This document shows, piece by piece, positions 25,816 to 37,791 of a stretch of DNA of 64,000 bases. The notes below the pieces were generated by a model that did not search any database, had not been told where the DNA came from, and saw only the letters and a list, made by a program, of their open reading frames with translations. The position numbers and the translations under genes were made by a program. Source of the DNA: Schistocerca nitens (taxonomy: Eukaryota > Arthropoda > Insecta > Orthoptera > Acrididae); contig NC_064614.1 of the NCBI RefSeq assembly GCF_023898315.1, forward strand, positions 382,911,348-382,975,347, read 5' to 3'. The stretch's first letter is position 1. Each line of letters starts with the position of its first letter.

Positions 25816-25913
25816 TCAAGGGAGAAGAGCTAGCACCAAAGACCACTCTTCCTCCTTGGCCCCTTCAAGGGAGAAGAGCTAGCACCAAAGACCACTCTTC
25901 CTCCTTGGCCCCT
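25816..25913. repeat. Perfect 49-bp tandem duplication
   Basis: 25816-25864 and 25865-25913 are identical (TCAAGGGAGAAGAGCTAGCA ... CCTTGGCCCCT). Identity in a region of diverged repeats means a very recent duplication or an assembly artefact. Confidence 0.95.
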
Positions 25914-26289
25914 TCAAAAAAATTTATGATCCCAAACTGGATGCATACCAGTAGCTAGTGCAGTTAGAACCATTTATTGTGAAATCTCAAATCTATTTTA
26001 TCAAGCAACACTGTTGTCCTTGTAGTCAAAACTAAGATGGAACTAATCTCTAAAAGCTTCCAGTAGCATTGCACTTTCAAATGCAGAAATGTGAATGTAG
26101 AAAATATTCGTATGTAAATGAATGAAACCTGAAATATTTTTGATGAGTAATCTCACAGTTTAGATTTTTCTAAAGCAATAGCTGCTAAAAATGTCATCCA
26201 TCACTTTCTTGATAGAGTGTGAATACTAAAAAGATTGGGCTTCTGAGTCTGCAGTATATGCTAGAAAACAATGTTTGAGCTTATTTACA

Positions 26290-27290
26290 TAATCATCATA
26301 ATCATTTATTGTACATAACAGACCTTAAAGGCCCATGACAGAAAGAAAAAGAAATTTACAATCCAGAATAACATACTGTACAAAGATCAGTAACACCATC
26401 AGTGACACAGGAAGGAACATTGTCCTGATTACAGTTCCAGGTATTTCCGGCAGATGTTGTTCCACTTTCTTCTGTCCATTGCATCTTCCAGGGATGCTGT
26501 TCGTTCTACCATCTGCAATGTCCTCATTACCCTGTCTTTCCACCTACTCCTTGGGCGACCTCTTGGGCATCTTCCAATCAGCTGTAAATTGAACACTCAG
26601 TTTGGGATAGATTCTCCAGCTCTTAAGACATGACCCAACCACTGGAGTCATCATCCTCTGATGCTTCTACCAATGACAGCTTTTCCAAAATGTTGGTACA
26701 AGTCCCCTTTTTGCCTCCTTTCCCATCTTCTATTTTCTCTGTTGAATTTAGGCCCATAGATCTTTCTGAGCACTTCTTTTTCAAGTGCACAAATGCTCTC
26801 TTCAAGTGTTTGTGAAGTCGCTCATGTCTCGCAGCCATATAACAGAACCGGTTTTACCAGTGTCATGTAAAGTTTGATCTTGCTGTCTTGTGAAACCAAG
26901 CATTACTTGAATAAGTTGTTGAGACTGAAGACGACATGATTAACATTAATTATTCTCTGTTTAATCTCTCTCTCAGCCTTGCTTTTATTAGATAGAATCA
27001 ATCCCAGGTACTTAAATTTCTCTACTTGTCAAAATTATGTCTGTCTATACTGATAGTGGTAGGGAAAACCTGTCAGCATGAGATGATCATATATTTGGTT
27101 TTTCTCGTCATTGACAACTAATCCCACTTTGCTTATCTCTTTCATGAACCTAGTGGTGTCAGACACTATCTGATTGAGTCTCCCATAATCACCACATCAT
27201 TGGCAAAGGCCAAGATTGTGTCAGTTCCAATCATATCCATCTCCCTGTCATTACCAATTTCATGTTGTACCTTTTTCAGTGCTTAGTACG
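26290..27290 (-). mobile_element. LINE relic, C-terminal RT
   Basis: On the minus strand, from right to left: a FADD-like reading LAFANDVVIMGDS near 27175-27215, with Asn replacing the second Asp. Then SKIKLYMTLVKPVLLYGCET near 26830-26890. The C-terminal tail contains WLGHVLR and GRCPRGRPRSRWKDRV near 26530-26660, typical of RTE-type LINE ends. An ATCATCATAATCATT-like simple repeat at 26290-26306 is the 3' tail. The copy is 5'-truncated. Confidence 0.8.
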
Positions 27291-28089
27291 TATTTCTCTT
27301 AAATAAAGATGGTGATAGTTCTCCTATGTATACATATTCCAAAGTACTTTTCCAGCTCAGTACAATGATTTTCCCAGTACAGATACTTTCAGCTTCATAA
27401 TAGGGTTGAGAAATTACTGCAATATTGGGATTCAAAATCAGAACAGAGAATGAATGTACAGTACAGTTTTCATTCAAAGTTGAGAAATTGTTCATTTTGA
27501 CTTTTGTTCCTGGGCCAGTGCACCACTGCAACTTGGGCCAGCAGTACACAGGTACTTCCTCTCCCAAATTGAAGACGGGCGATGATCATAGACATGACTC
27601 ACCACATGAATGTAAATAATAAATTCACCCTATAGTCACGTTCTCCTATGTAATAATCTGTTATATTATTTTATTATTTGTAAGTATCATTTGTCAGAGA
27701 GGCAAATGTAAGGTTACACATCACCCTTTGAGTGTGATATGTAACACCACATTTCCCCCCACTTACACATGATTGTGTGAAAAATTCTGTTTCTATACCT
27801 CAGTCACACGCTATCTTCTGCGAATAAGCAATGACTGTAACAGTTGTAGTCAATTACATACATAAAAGTCTTTATCTAATGATGAAGGACATTGAAAAAG
27901 TTCAACGAAGGGCAACTCATTTTGTACAGGGTGAGCAAGAAGTGACACAAACCTAATTTCAAAAAAATAGCCTGGTGGGAATTGATTTTCTTACTGGTAA
28001 GAATGTTTGTGTTGGCAACAAATGATCTTGTGTTAGGTGCATAGCACATGATGTACAAGCAGTTTTCTGCCCTTTCTATCTCAACACTG
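27291..28089. other. Intron 2; short LINE scrap only
   Basis: The one coding-like snippet is plus-strand IEKVQRRATHFVQG at about 27889-27930, which resembles the QRRATK segment near the C-terminus of many LINE reverse transcriptases. Nothing else was recognised. Confidence 0.4.
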
Positions 28090-28420
28090 AGTTTAAAGAC
28101 TGGGTGTCTGTATATGTGTGGATGGATATGTGTGTGTGTGCGAGTGTATATCCGTCCTTTTTTCCCCCTAAGGTAAGTCTTTCCGCTCCCGGGATTGGAA
28201 TGACTCCTTACCCTCTCCCCTAAAACCCACATCCTTTCGTCTTTCCCTCTCCTTCCCTCTTTCCTGATGAGGCAACAGTTTGTTGCAAAAGCTTGAATTT
28301 TGTGTGTGTGTTTGTGTTTGTTTGTGTGTCTATCGACCTGCCAGCGCTTTCGTTTGGTAAGTCACATCATCTTAGTTTTTAGGTATATTTTTCCCATGTG
28401 GAATGTTTCCCTCTAGAGAC
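28090..28420. repeat. Dispersed repeat with (GT)n tracts
   Basis: It runs from GACTGGGTGTCTGTATATGT, through a TGTGTGTGTGCGAG tract, TTTCCGCTCCCGGGATTGGA and CATCCTTTCGTCTTTCCCTC, to ATCGACCTGCCAGCGCTTTC and CATGTGGAATGTTTCCCTCT. I recall almost the same sequence as an abundant repeat in locust and other insect sequences. It looks much better preserved than its neighbours. No coding potential; class unknown. It contains two strong splice-donor-like sites (AAGGTAAGT near 28170, TTGGTAAGT near 28354). Confidence 0.7.
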
Positions 28421-30633
28421 ATAATTCGTTCTACTAGTTTAGCTTTTGCTCATATCTTCTAACTGCCACTTTACTTCACCTTAGCTAGCAATCATTGGTA
28501 TTGCCTTACAAGTATCTTAATTTAGTTAGCATTCCTTACAATGGTGCCATTCATTATAAGAATTATATCACTTTTCCAAAATGATGTTAATTTTGCTGCT
28601 GTTAATGCACATAATTATTCTTTAATATAACATTGATATTAGCACATCATCAGGTATGATGTTATTGGTAATGTGCCTTGTCTAATCTTTCCTTTATGAA
28701 TGTGGTGTTGCCAACATTCTAAGGAAAGAAACTATGGTGCACAGTGAAATTATATTAATTGTTTTCTTCACATTTAGTAAAAAAGAATTTAGTATTGCAG
28801 TATGCTGTAATACTATATTACTCGACAAACGTTTATCTTAATGAACTTATAATACTGGCTAACCCCCCTCCTCTCCCCCCTCCCTCCCAAAAAAAAGTCC
28901 AAATAAATAAATTGAAAATAAAATTGTGACAGAGAAGTTAAGTGTCTTGCAATGAGAACTATTGAATGTGTAAAGAGGAGGGACACAACTTGGTATCCAA
29001 AAGAGGAAATAAAAGAAATGAGAGACAAGGAATACTGATACCTAAGAAGGAAAGAAGACAGCCCCACCCTGGGGGTCTTCACTGGTGGGGTGGAGTAGCC
29101 TACAGAATGGACACCACCAACATCATCCCATATGCCCTTAAAAGTGGTCTCAGCATCAAGCTATTTCAGGCCAGTTTGATTACTTATTTACCAAAAGACA
29201 TTCTTATCACTATTCACAAAAAAATGTTGCACCACACTTTAAGTGCTTGCATTATGATAACAATTTGTCAATAAAATTGTTTCCAAGCATCATTTGGTAA
29301 TCACATAGCTGAATGTTTACCTTATATGATGAGAAATTGATTGTCAAACACTCATAATCTGTGAAAAACCATTTGACTAGGAATTATCTACACAAGCTCC
29401 TAACTTTTTGTTGGATTATGTACCCCTTAATAGTGCACAAGAAGATAATAATGAAACTTATGTAGAATGTCCTTCTTCCTCTCCTTCATGTAACTTTGTG
29501 ACTTACTAACAATTACAATTACACATGTACTTTTTCAAACAGTGCTCTTTATAGGATAGGCTACTTTAACCCATGTTTCGTAAGTTGCATCATTTGTAAC
29601 ATCCTATGTCTAAGAGTACTAATTACTTTTAGTGAAAATACTCAAAAGAAATTTTAATTTAAGTACATATGGTAGTAGGAGATGAGGATCATTGTATGGA
29701 AAATGAAATGTGAAGCAATATAACGACTGACTTGGGACATTGTAGCCATCATTCAACAAATTGACAAAGAGTGTGAATACCCTGAGGTTTTGACATGTGA
29801 CTATAACCAGTTTGTGTAAGTGATGTTGAAAATTGTATCTCACTGCTCATATCTGTTAACATTTATTGAACTGCCAATGTCCTTTTGCTTAATATAGACC
29901 CAAGGCCTCCTAACTTCCATTACAAATCTTCCTTTTCAACTCTTCTTTATTTTCCAAAAAATATACAAAATTCTCTTTTTAACATAAAATTTAAAATTAG
30001 AAGTACAACATAATCTTATTCTTTTCTTTTCATCAACAATATTTTTGCTCAGTTCTATTGTTAAGGTATTAGTACACAATCTTACGCTAAAATCAGACAT
30101 ATAAGATAAATCACTATCAAAACTATTTGATTACCAAGGTTCCTGCAGTTATTTCTAAACTGTCCACAGAAATTGTTTACATATTTATCCCACCCATTTA
30201 GTCATTGCTGTGTACCAACTTTTAATTGATTTCTCTCACACAGATTGTTCACAGACAATAACTGGTAAGAAATTTGTATCAATAGGTAACTCATTTTTTT
30301 CCTAAAACTTTTGTTCAGTTAAATCACTAACACATTCCTCCAATGTTTCAAGAATGGAGCCTGAGACTGAAGTTTTGTCTGGATCTTTATTTTGTTATAA
30401 AATATTTAATCTTATTGCTGTGTCTGTAATTCATTAATGTACTCAGTACATTAATGTTCAGTAAATTATTTAATCTGTTTTATATCCTTATTCCTATCTC
30501 TGAATTGTTTGTTATCTCATTTCTCATTAAATCACACTGCATAATTATCTCAGAATGTAACTGCCATTTTAAATTTAAAATAGGAGATTTTAATGCTGAT
30601 AATTTATTCCAAATTTTTAACATTTGTTGATGT
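28421..30633. other. Intron 2, no firm feature
   Basis: Mostly AT-rich. A polypyrimidine/poly-A patch lies at 28865-28900. The last part (about 29900-30633) may belong, on the minus strand, to the same old coding relic as 33690-33960; see that entry. Confidence 0.4.
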
Positions 30634-30836
30634 TGTGGTGGTTATTGACTGCAAGAGCTGACCGCCTCATCTTTGAGAACGAACTTCATTGAAAGCTGTT
30701 GATCTCAGTGTGTTCCGAACCCTGTATTCGAGCGGATGTTTGTACCAGCATGATCAAAATAAAGATAATTCATTACAAACGAGCGAATACTTAATGTTGG
30801 GTTCAATATTACTGTATGTAACATCTCGACCCCCCA
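30634..30836 (+). repeat. 5' LTR
   Basis: Alignable over its full length with 33449-33656, with scattered substitutions and small indels. It contains ATCAAAATAAAGATAA near 30753-30768, whose AATAAA could serve as poly(A) signal. Confidence 0.9.
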
Positions 30837-31160
30837 TACTGGCGATCCCAATGCTCACGAACACCGCTTATGACGCCAGAAATGTGTAACGGAACATCAC
30901 CATGGACAAACAATGCAGCAACCCTTTGTCAGATTTCTCCGTCCATCGACTTCTCATCGTGCTGCATCTGGATGCAGTGTACAGAAAGTGTAAATAATGT
31001 GTAAAGTCCTGACTCTTGTGTGAATTGTGCTTTTTGGTAACTTTCGTCACCTTTTCACACATCGACAATGTGACCAAGACGCACACGTTGCCCGTCGAAA
31101 CCCACTCAACGTGTTGGTAATTTCACTTCCGGCCAGTGCAGTGCTCCTTCGCTGATTAAC

Positions 31161-33349
31161 ATGGACTATTTTGACTTGCTTTCGTGTAATGAGTTAACTT
31201 TGTGTAGTGCTTCAATACCAGACAATCATGCCAAACAATGGACAGCAACAAACGGGGCCTATGTTGCAAATCCCAGTTTGCATGAACTCCGAACTACAGC
31301 TAAATTGCATGCTTGGTCGAATTCACAGGAAGCATTTCATCAAGGACATCCTACCGATAAATGAAAATGCACCAATTACACCGACGACAATGCCGGCTGT
31401 TTCTCAGTGCAACACTGGACGTGCCACGCCTCCCTCTACGCAGCACCCGAACCGCACCAACTCTGCCGAACCGCTACCGACAGCGACGTCACGGCCGCCG
31501 CCTGCTGGCTCACTGATCTCAATCCAGTCAAACCAAACAGCTGCGTGACATGCGACCCTGGCACAGATACCGCATCCGTATCTCGTCAACAACTCGCCAA
31601 CACTATGCACGCTTACTGCCCGGGCGTTCACTACTCGATCACGCCCGCAACTTGTTCACCCATCCTAGAAGACCATTTCAGCCGTATCAATGCTTCATAC
31701 AGCAGTGAACGTGTTCTCACTCTGCCACCGCCAAGTACTGAGTTTCACATTCGCGATTGCACACACGATCTCTTCTACTCGAACTGTTATGTCAATACTG
31801 TGCCGCCGACCTTGTCTTGTATGCCACGTTACCCTATGATAGTGACAGATTCTGATTTCGATCCCATCTTACTCTGTGATACACAGCAAACTGCTTCATG
31901 ACATACATTTTCGCCTGAACAACTGCAACAGCTATGTGAGCAAATTGCAACATACAACTTGTTGGTACAAGATCAGTTACACATGCTGCAGCTGACACTG
32001 ACCGAGCATGATATGCAACGAGATGCATTTTCGCCTGAACAACTGCAACAGCTACGTGAGTAAATTGTGACATACAACTTGTTGGTACAAGATCAGTTAC
32101 ACATGCTGCAGCCGACACCGACCGAGCACGACTTGCAACGAGATGCTCCTGTCATTGTTCCGCCTCTGAGTGCTGACGATCCTTTGCCATTACTACCAGC
32201 TACAACTAATACCCTGACAATCACGCTACGTGGATCTATGTCCCAGATGTCACAACTGCCTCAAGTGGAAATTTTATGTTACTGATGTGATACAAGCAAC
32301 TTATTTACGCCACTGCCACCTTTCCTTGGAAGTTCCAGACACTTCGTTTCTGTATGACAGCATAACCAGCCACATTCCAGTGCCGCTTGCTTTGCCACCC
32401 TCTTCACTACCTCCGCAATGCACGACCAACACATCTGCCATTTCTGATTCGACGAGTGAGCTTCTTTCCACTCCGACACACAACCGTGCAGCAGTTTCGC
32501 ACGAGCAGCTCACAGCCTTATGACTCGACCGCAGTGCTGACAGCATCAGCACATATGCAGCTCCAGTTCCATTGAACTGTGTCGCCTCTCCACCACGGAC
32601 CAGTAGTTCATCCACCGATTCGACTTCTTCACGTTCACATTACGTCTCATCGCCTTCCTGCTCTGACCATGGTTTCGCCAACCACGTCCGCCTTCCACCA
32701 CCTCTCGCCATCACCATGCCTCATGCACAGGGCTCACAGCCATGCCCCCCAGCCTTTGATCATGGCTGTTTTGCACATCAAAACACCGACACTCAACTCA
32801 AGTTGGAACATCCTGCCATCTACCGCTGTAACACACTCACCGTCCACGGACTCTGAGGTGATGCTTCCGTCTACACCAAAGTCATCCACCGCCAAGGCCA
32901 GTCATGCGCAGCTTGCTGTTTTCTCCCCTGCTGTGACATCAAGCGCCTCTATAACTCCGTCATTACCGCGAGTGTTGCTCATCCGGTATCTCTTACGCAA
33001 CCTGTTAAGCCACAGCATGCTTGCTCCTTTATGTCATACAGCCAATAACAAACTGTTACCGGACACATTGCACTTACTGCAGAGCTTGCCGGCAAATACT
33101 TTGGCAATACATCGCATCACATCTTCAATGCACTCCATGCCTTTGATCGGATCAAAACCCCGCTGCACCACACGGCCTTGGCACGACAATGTTCTCCCCA
33201 CCGACACACCGCCGCCTTCTGCTCCCACCGTGCCATCAGCAGCATGGCACGGTCAACCTGTGGACGCCTTCTGCGCCTCCTTCCCTCTGCTGGTCGTGCC
33301 TGCCAAGACATCGAGAAATGGTCTGATCGCGCCTCGCACTAGTGCCTGA
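31161..33349 (+). pseudogene. gag-like, low-complexity interior reading frames
   Basis: Several overlapping plus-strand open stretches (31161-31364, 31207-31548, 31407-31901, 32067-32285, 32579-33349) probably derive from one gag-type frame broken by indels. The most protein-like part is a 40-residue unit near 31907-32145, rich in Gln and Leu (FSPEQLQQL, NLLVQDQLHMLQ, TEHDLQRDA). It looks like a coiled-coil segment. No zinc knuckle or protease is visible. The Pro/Ser/Thr/His-rich remainder may be the wrong frame of GC-rich DNA. I do not assign a function. Confidence 0.45.
31906..32145 (+). repeat. 120-bp in-frame tandem duplication
   Basis: CATTTTCGCCTGAACAACTG at 31906 recurs exactly 120 bp later at 32026. 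The two copies (31906-32025, 32026-32145) differ at only a handful of positions. 120 bp is 40 codons, so the gag-like frame is preserved, except that the second copy has a TAA where the first has CAA. Confidence 0.93.
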
Positions 33350-33448
33350 CACAACACGATCAGTCACGCCCACCTGTGCCATCAGCCAGCTGGGTGCACA
33401 CACGCCTCTCATCACCCTTACCGTACTCTGCACTACCGGCGGGGGCTC

Positions 33449-33656
33449 TGTGGCAGTAATCGACTGCAAGAGTTGACCACCTCATCTTTGAGAATGAACT
33501 TCTTTTTGAAAGCTGTTGATCTCAGTGTGTTCCGAACCCTGTGTTCGAGCGGATGTGTTTGTACCGACATGATCAAAATAAAGATAAATCATTATAAATG
33601 AGCGAATACTTAATGTTGGGTTTGATATTACCATACGTAACATCTTGACCCCCACA
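33449..33656 (+). repeat. 3' LTR
   Basis: Partner of 30634-30836. Starts TGTGGCAGTAATCGACTGCA, ends in GACCCCCACA, and is followed by ATGT. Confidence 0.9.
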
Positions 33657-33689
33657 ATGTGAATCAATAATGTAATTTCTGAACCTGTT

Positions 33690-33965
33690 CATTTTATTTT
33701 AGTATTACTTAAATCTCTCTCTGCAATTAGCTCAGCAGTGGTCTGAGCATGTGTCTCAGAAATAGATCATTCAAATTTAACACCTTGAGCATCTGTTTTC
33801 ATATTTAATCCAACCTTTAATTCAGAATTAGTGGCATCTAACTTGGCATTTAACTCTGCGTTGTTTTATGCTGACTGTCCCACTAAAGCATTTACTTCAG
33901 ACCTAGCTTTGAGCATTTCATCCACATTTTGAGTTACTACTGGCATACAGTTTAACAATAATAAG
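33690..33965 (-). pseudogene. Eroded coding relic, coiled-coil-like
   Basis: About 90 codons of one minus-strand frame with only three stops read as Glu/Lys/Asn/Leu-rich sequence: TQNVDEMLKARSEVNALVGQ, NNAELNAKLDATNSELK, ETHAQTTAELIAERDLS. The composition and heptad-like spacing suggest a coiled coil. Family not recognised. It could be gag of an old retroelement into which the LTR element at 30634 inserted. Confidence 0.35.
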
Positions 33966-34499
33966 TTTACAATTGCTCTTCCATAAATAAGGACAGTCAC
34001 CAACATTTATTTAGAAAACTTCTAATGAAAATAATTAACTTAATCTTCAATGAGCACATATCCTTCTCTCACATTTCAAGTTGTGTCCATTTGAGTGACT
34101 GTTTCCATGACTAGTGCTCCAGAAATGGCCCATGCTGCAGGCCAAGCATTGTTCAGGTGGTTGGTGACTGCTGATGAGGTGGACTTTGCAAACTTCACTT
34201 GAAGCATTCAGGCAGTGGAAAGTATGGGAGGATATCATGTGTGATTCCGGAGGTTGCAAGAAGAGAACGGATCCCAGACTTCTCACTGTGTCTCCCTTCA
34301 GCCTCCAGCGTGACAATACAATGTGCAGTCCTCCTTTGCTCTAGTCACTCTGCCTTAATTGAGTCGTGACGGTTCCTCCCTCCCAGCTGTTGGCAGCCAA
34401 TCCACCTTCCCTAGACACATCCCATGTGACCCTTGTCACAAACTACATCATGATTTCTGATTTCTGCCTACAAGATTCTACTGATAATACTTGAAAACC

Positions 34500-36180
34500 C
34501 CAAATTGGATGCCCACTCGTTACCCTACCCTCAGTCCCTGTACAACCGGTGTCGGGAGTGGGATCTGACATACTGCATGATCAGTGAACAGTTACATTTT
34601 CACAATGAGTACTGCAGAAGGCATTTTTTTATGGTTGATGATGTAGTAGGCATGAGAGTAGCTTAGTTAAGGTGAGTTTCTGTCTCATTCTGGGCGTGGG
34701 CACACTAGCTGATACTGCACATTCTGCTGACATGTCAAGCAATGTCCAGCCTGGAGCACTGTTGCAGCCCACCAGTAATGCCATGGGTCGAACAAGCCAG
34801 GAAGCGATGCTGTATACCAACTACCCCCCCCCCCCCCACACACACACACACACACCCACACACCATTTGTGAGCAGTGCCTGCCATCCTGCCATGAAGGG
34901 CCAAGTGGATGGATGTGGTATGCGGTCAACATTGACCAGAGACATTGCCCCAAGTTGGCTGCCTGTCATCCAGTGGCACCAACCCACCTATTGTTTCATG
35001 GCTGGGCCTGCCATCCTCACCGCCTAGCTGCCTCAATGCCACCCATGCCATTGACCAACTTATCCATGCCATGGGCCATTCTGTTGCCACTGGTCGTACT
35101 ATTGCCTACCTGCCAGCAGCCATGCTGCTTTCTTACCACTTATCTGTCAATTTACATGACCACTGTGCACTTCTCTGCTGCACGTATGAGTCAGACTTCG
35201 ATGCTGAGGCACCTCTTCCTCAGCACCATTGCTGCCAACATGTGGCCACATCCATACTACATCCATGTTGGTGTTGTGTGCCTGCAGTCCTTAGTCATCT
35301 ATTTTTTGGGTACCTGGTTCTGGTACCAACTGACAATACGACAGTGGAGACAGTAGTGAAAGCCTTTTTCAGTCACCTGGCATTGCCTTTTTGAAGCCCT
35401 GACATGATTCTGATAGATCAAGGAACAAAATCCATGTCTGCTTTATTTGTGAAAGTCTGTAAACCTTTGATCATTAAAAAGTGGAGAACATCCTCCTTCC
35501 ACCTTAAAGCCAATGGTCATTTAGAATGGGTTCAGAAAACGATTGTTAAAAGGTTATCTTACTATGTGAACAAGACACATAGTGATTGGGATCAATATCT
35601 ACCATACATCTTGTCTGCTTTTAAAAGTAGGATCCATGAGTCGGTGGTACACACACCATATGAGGCAGTATAAGGACACACAATGAATTCTCCCTTTGAG
35701 TTAAGTAAGTTGCTACTACGTGTTTATTTGGGTGAAGTGGAGAGTTTAACAACACAACTGAAGTTGATACGGATAAAATTTAAAAGTAATACTGTGACTG
35801 GTTGAGAGAAGTCACAAAGATACAGTATTGCTGCCCAACTGACAGGGTAACAGGGTCTTCTTGTGAAATCCTGTGATCAAAAAAGTGAAAACAAAATTTT
35901 CCCCACCCTGTGAAGGGTCATACCAATTACCCATTTGACATACATAGTTGACATGGAAATTCAGGTGACAGACCAGTCTGTAATCACCCACTTAGCTAAT
36001 TTGATGCCTTATTGCGAACAAGCACTGTCATACCCACTTGTTATATTGGTAGAACCACTGCATCTCAAACATGGTACTGTGAATTTATTCCACATCTCTT
36101 CCTTTCACAACAACATTAATATTAGTATTACCCCCCCCACCCCCTCAGCTCAGATACTGGGTACATTCTTATAATACTTT
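34500..36180 (+). mobile_element. gypsy fragment with integrase core
   Basis: A clear integrase core lies at 35305-35672: LVLVPTDNTTVETVVKAFFS, SPDMILIDQG, then FHLKANGHLEWVQKTIVKRL and YVNKTHSDWDQYLPYILSAF. The second Asp (in DQG) and the Glu (in NGHLE) of the DDE triad are present; the N-terminal zinc finger and first Asp are missing. A TGA replaces a codon just before SPDMIL. Upstream (34650-35290) is a GC-richer stretch with open frames I cannot assign. CCGGTGTCGGGAGTGGGATC at 34548-34567 looks like the primer-binding-site area of a gypsy-type element. No LTR pair was found. Confidence 0.75.
34825..34863. repeat. Poly-C and (CA)n tract
   Basis: About 14 C followed by a (CA)n microsatellite. 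Low complexity. Confidence 0.9.
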
Positions 36181-37576
36181 CATTACTAGAATGTGAAGAA
36201 ACTGCTATTAGAGAATGATAGGTTTTGCATTAACTGTAGATATCTAATTTTCTTCAGCTTAGAAATAAACTGAGCCATGAGGAAGACACGAATAGCCTTC
36301 TGTTACTAATTACTCAGTTACCCTTGTTTATCTGCATTGTAGTTTTTGCTAACCAATGTTATCTATTGACCAGATGGTATAAAATCAAATCACAAAAAAT
36401 CAGCACATGAATTTGTTATTCTGTCTCTTGAAAAGATTGACAATATTTGTGATTGTTAGCAAGGTTGTAAATCAAATTTAAACAGTTAATTTCATGCTTC
36501 TGTTATTGCACACACTATTATTTTTTGTGTCATTGTAGCAGTTTATTATGCAATGTGAGGTGTCACATTTGTCCATACAGAACCCAAGTAAAAACAAATT
36601 ACATGATTACCTAATTGCAACATATTACCACATTTGTATTTTTAAAATTTTCTAATACACAAAGAGAAGATGGACTGATAGAAGAATTTCTGAAAGTATA
36701 ATCTATTCTACATATAATGTGATAAAAAAGACTGCTTCAAACTGAGTTTCATAATATTTCTAACTGTTAAATCATTTGTTCTTAGGAATTTGTTGTTGCA
36801 GTCATAATAACATAAACATATTGATGATACTTTAAAATGCAGCTTCCAAATTGCCATCAAAGCTAACTGAAGGTTGGGAATAGTTGGTGGCATCATGAAG
36901 TTGAAATTATGTTATCTTAATCGGGTGGAAAAAGGAGCTATCATTCAAGAATTTATAAAGCAAAAAACTTATGTTGTTCATCTAGCAGAATAAATATTAA
37001 CTTAAAAATCTCACCACCTGCTGTATGGGCTGTCCATTAAGATTCATAAGGATTTTGTCTTGTCACAAATTAATTAATTTTCACAAACATATCTAAATAT
37101 TTCACATGAATATTTCACATATCTTAAGGTGGTAGTTAGGACAAGACCTAGTGGTGTAGGTAAAATGCCATTTACAGCAATAGTTATCCACTCACTTGGG
37201 TAATTTATCTGAACTATATCAGGATTTATTACCTTTATTAATAAATTGTAAACATTCATTAGCCATAAGACGAAGTAATGTGTTAATTTTATAGTATAGT
37301 GGTTTATACAATAACGAAAACATATACAATACCATACAAATACATTAATAAACCATATGAGATTATAAGGAAGCTTAACAACATGGCATTAACTGGTTTA
37401 CTTAGTTACAAGTAATAGCTGCTTAAAATAAAAATAATGAAATTATCCACAATATAACACATCTATGTACGTATATTTTCTAGCTGTTTGACACATCCAC
37501 TTTGCTACATTACTGTCAAAATAATCATTAATTGAAAGTAGAGGTTGCAGACTTAGTGTTATGAACTGTTGTTCTG
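36181..37576. other. Intron 2, no recognisable feature
   Basis: AT-rich intronic DNA between two gypsy pieces; no motif seen. Confidence 0.5.
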
Positions 37577-37580
37577 AACC

Positions 37581-37791
37581 TGTGGTGTCTTTTGACAGCC
37601 ACCCTGTTGATAGGTGTCCATTCTTCAAGCTAGCTTCTTTGCCTCTAACTTAGTCGGTAGCCATATTGCTTACTTAAATGAGCATCCTGTTATTCTGTTC
37701 TGAGTTATGTGTAATAAAAGTGTACTTCAATCAGAAGTGTGGAATCATTTTATTCTCCATTGGGTGTAGTGCCATTTCCTTTGATGAGCCA
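37581..37791 (+). repeat. 5' LTR of gypsy relic
   Basis: Pairs with 42944-43139. Contains an AATAAAAG block near 37713 that could be the LTR poly(A) signal. The right boundary is uncertain by about 15 bp. Confidence 0.82.

Larger units (their letters stand above)
30634..33656 (+). mobile_element. Non-autonomous LTR retrotransposon
   Basis: It has two LTRs of about 205 bp (30634-30836 and 33449-33656), each starting TGTGG and ending in a C-rich CA. The flanking tetranucleotide is ATGT on both sides (30630-30633 and 33657-33660). A TGGCGATCCC stretch at 30839-30848 is a plausible primer-binding site, and CCGGCGGGGGCTC just before the right LTR is a plausible polypurine-type tract. The 2.6-kb interior lacks any RT, RNase H, integrase or protease motif. 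Its frames are Pro/Ser/Thr/His-rich. It is much GC-richer than its surroundings. It would depend on another element's enzymes. Confidence 0.85.

Noticed and set aside
32579..33349. Longest open stretch of the window (256 codons) as a host gene
   Set aside because: It lies inside the LTR element, is Pro/Ser/Thr/His-rich, and overlaps other open frames in GC-rich DNA; no domain is recognisable.
34742..35394. Two overlapping open stretches of 149-204 codons as genes
   Set aside because: Low-complexity start (poly-C and CA repeats) and a gypsy integrase at the end of only one; treated as retroelement-derived.
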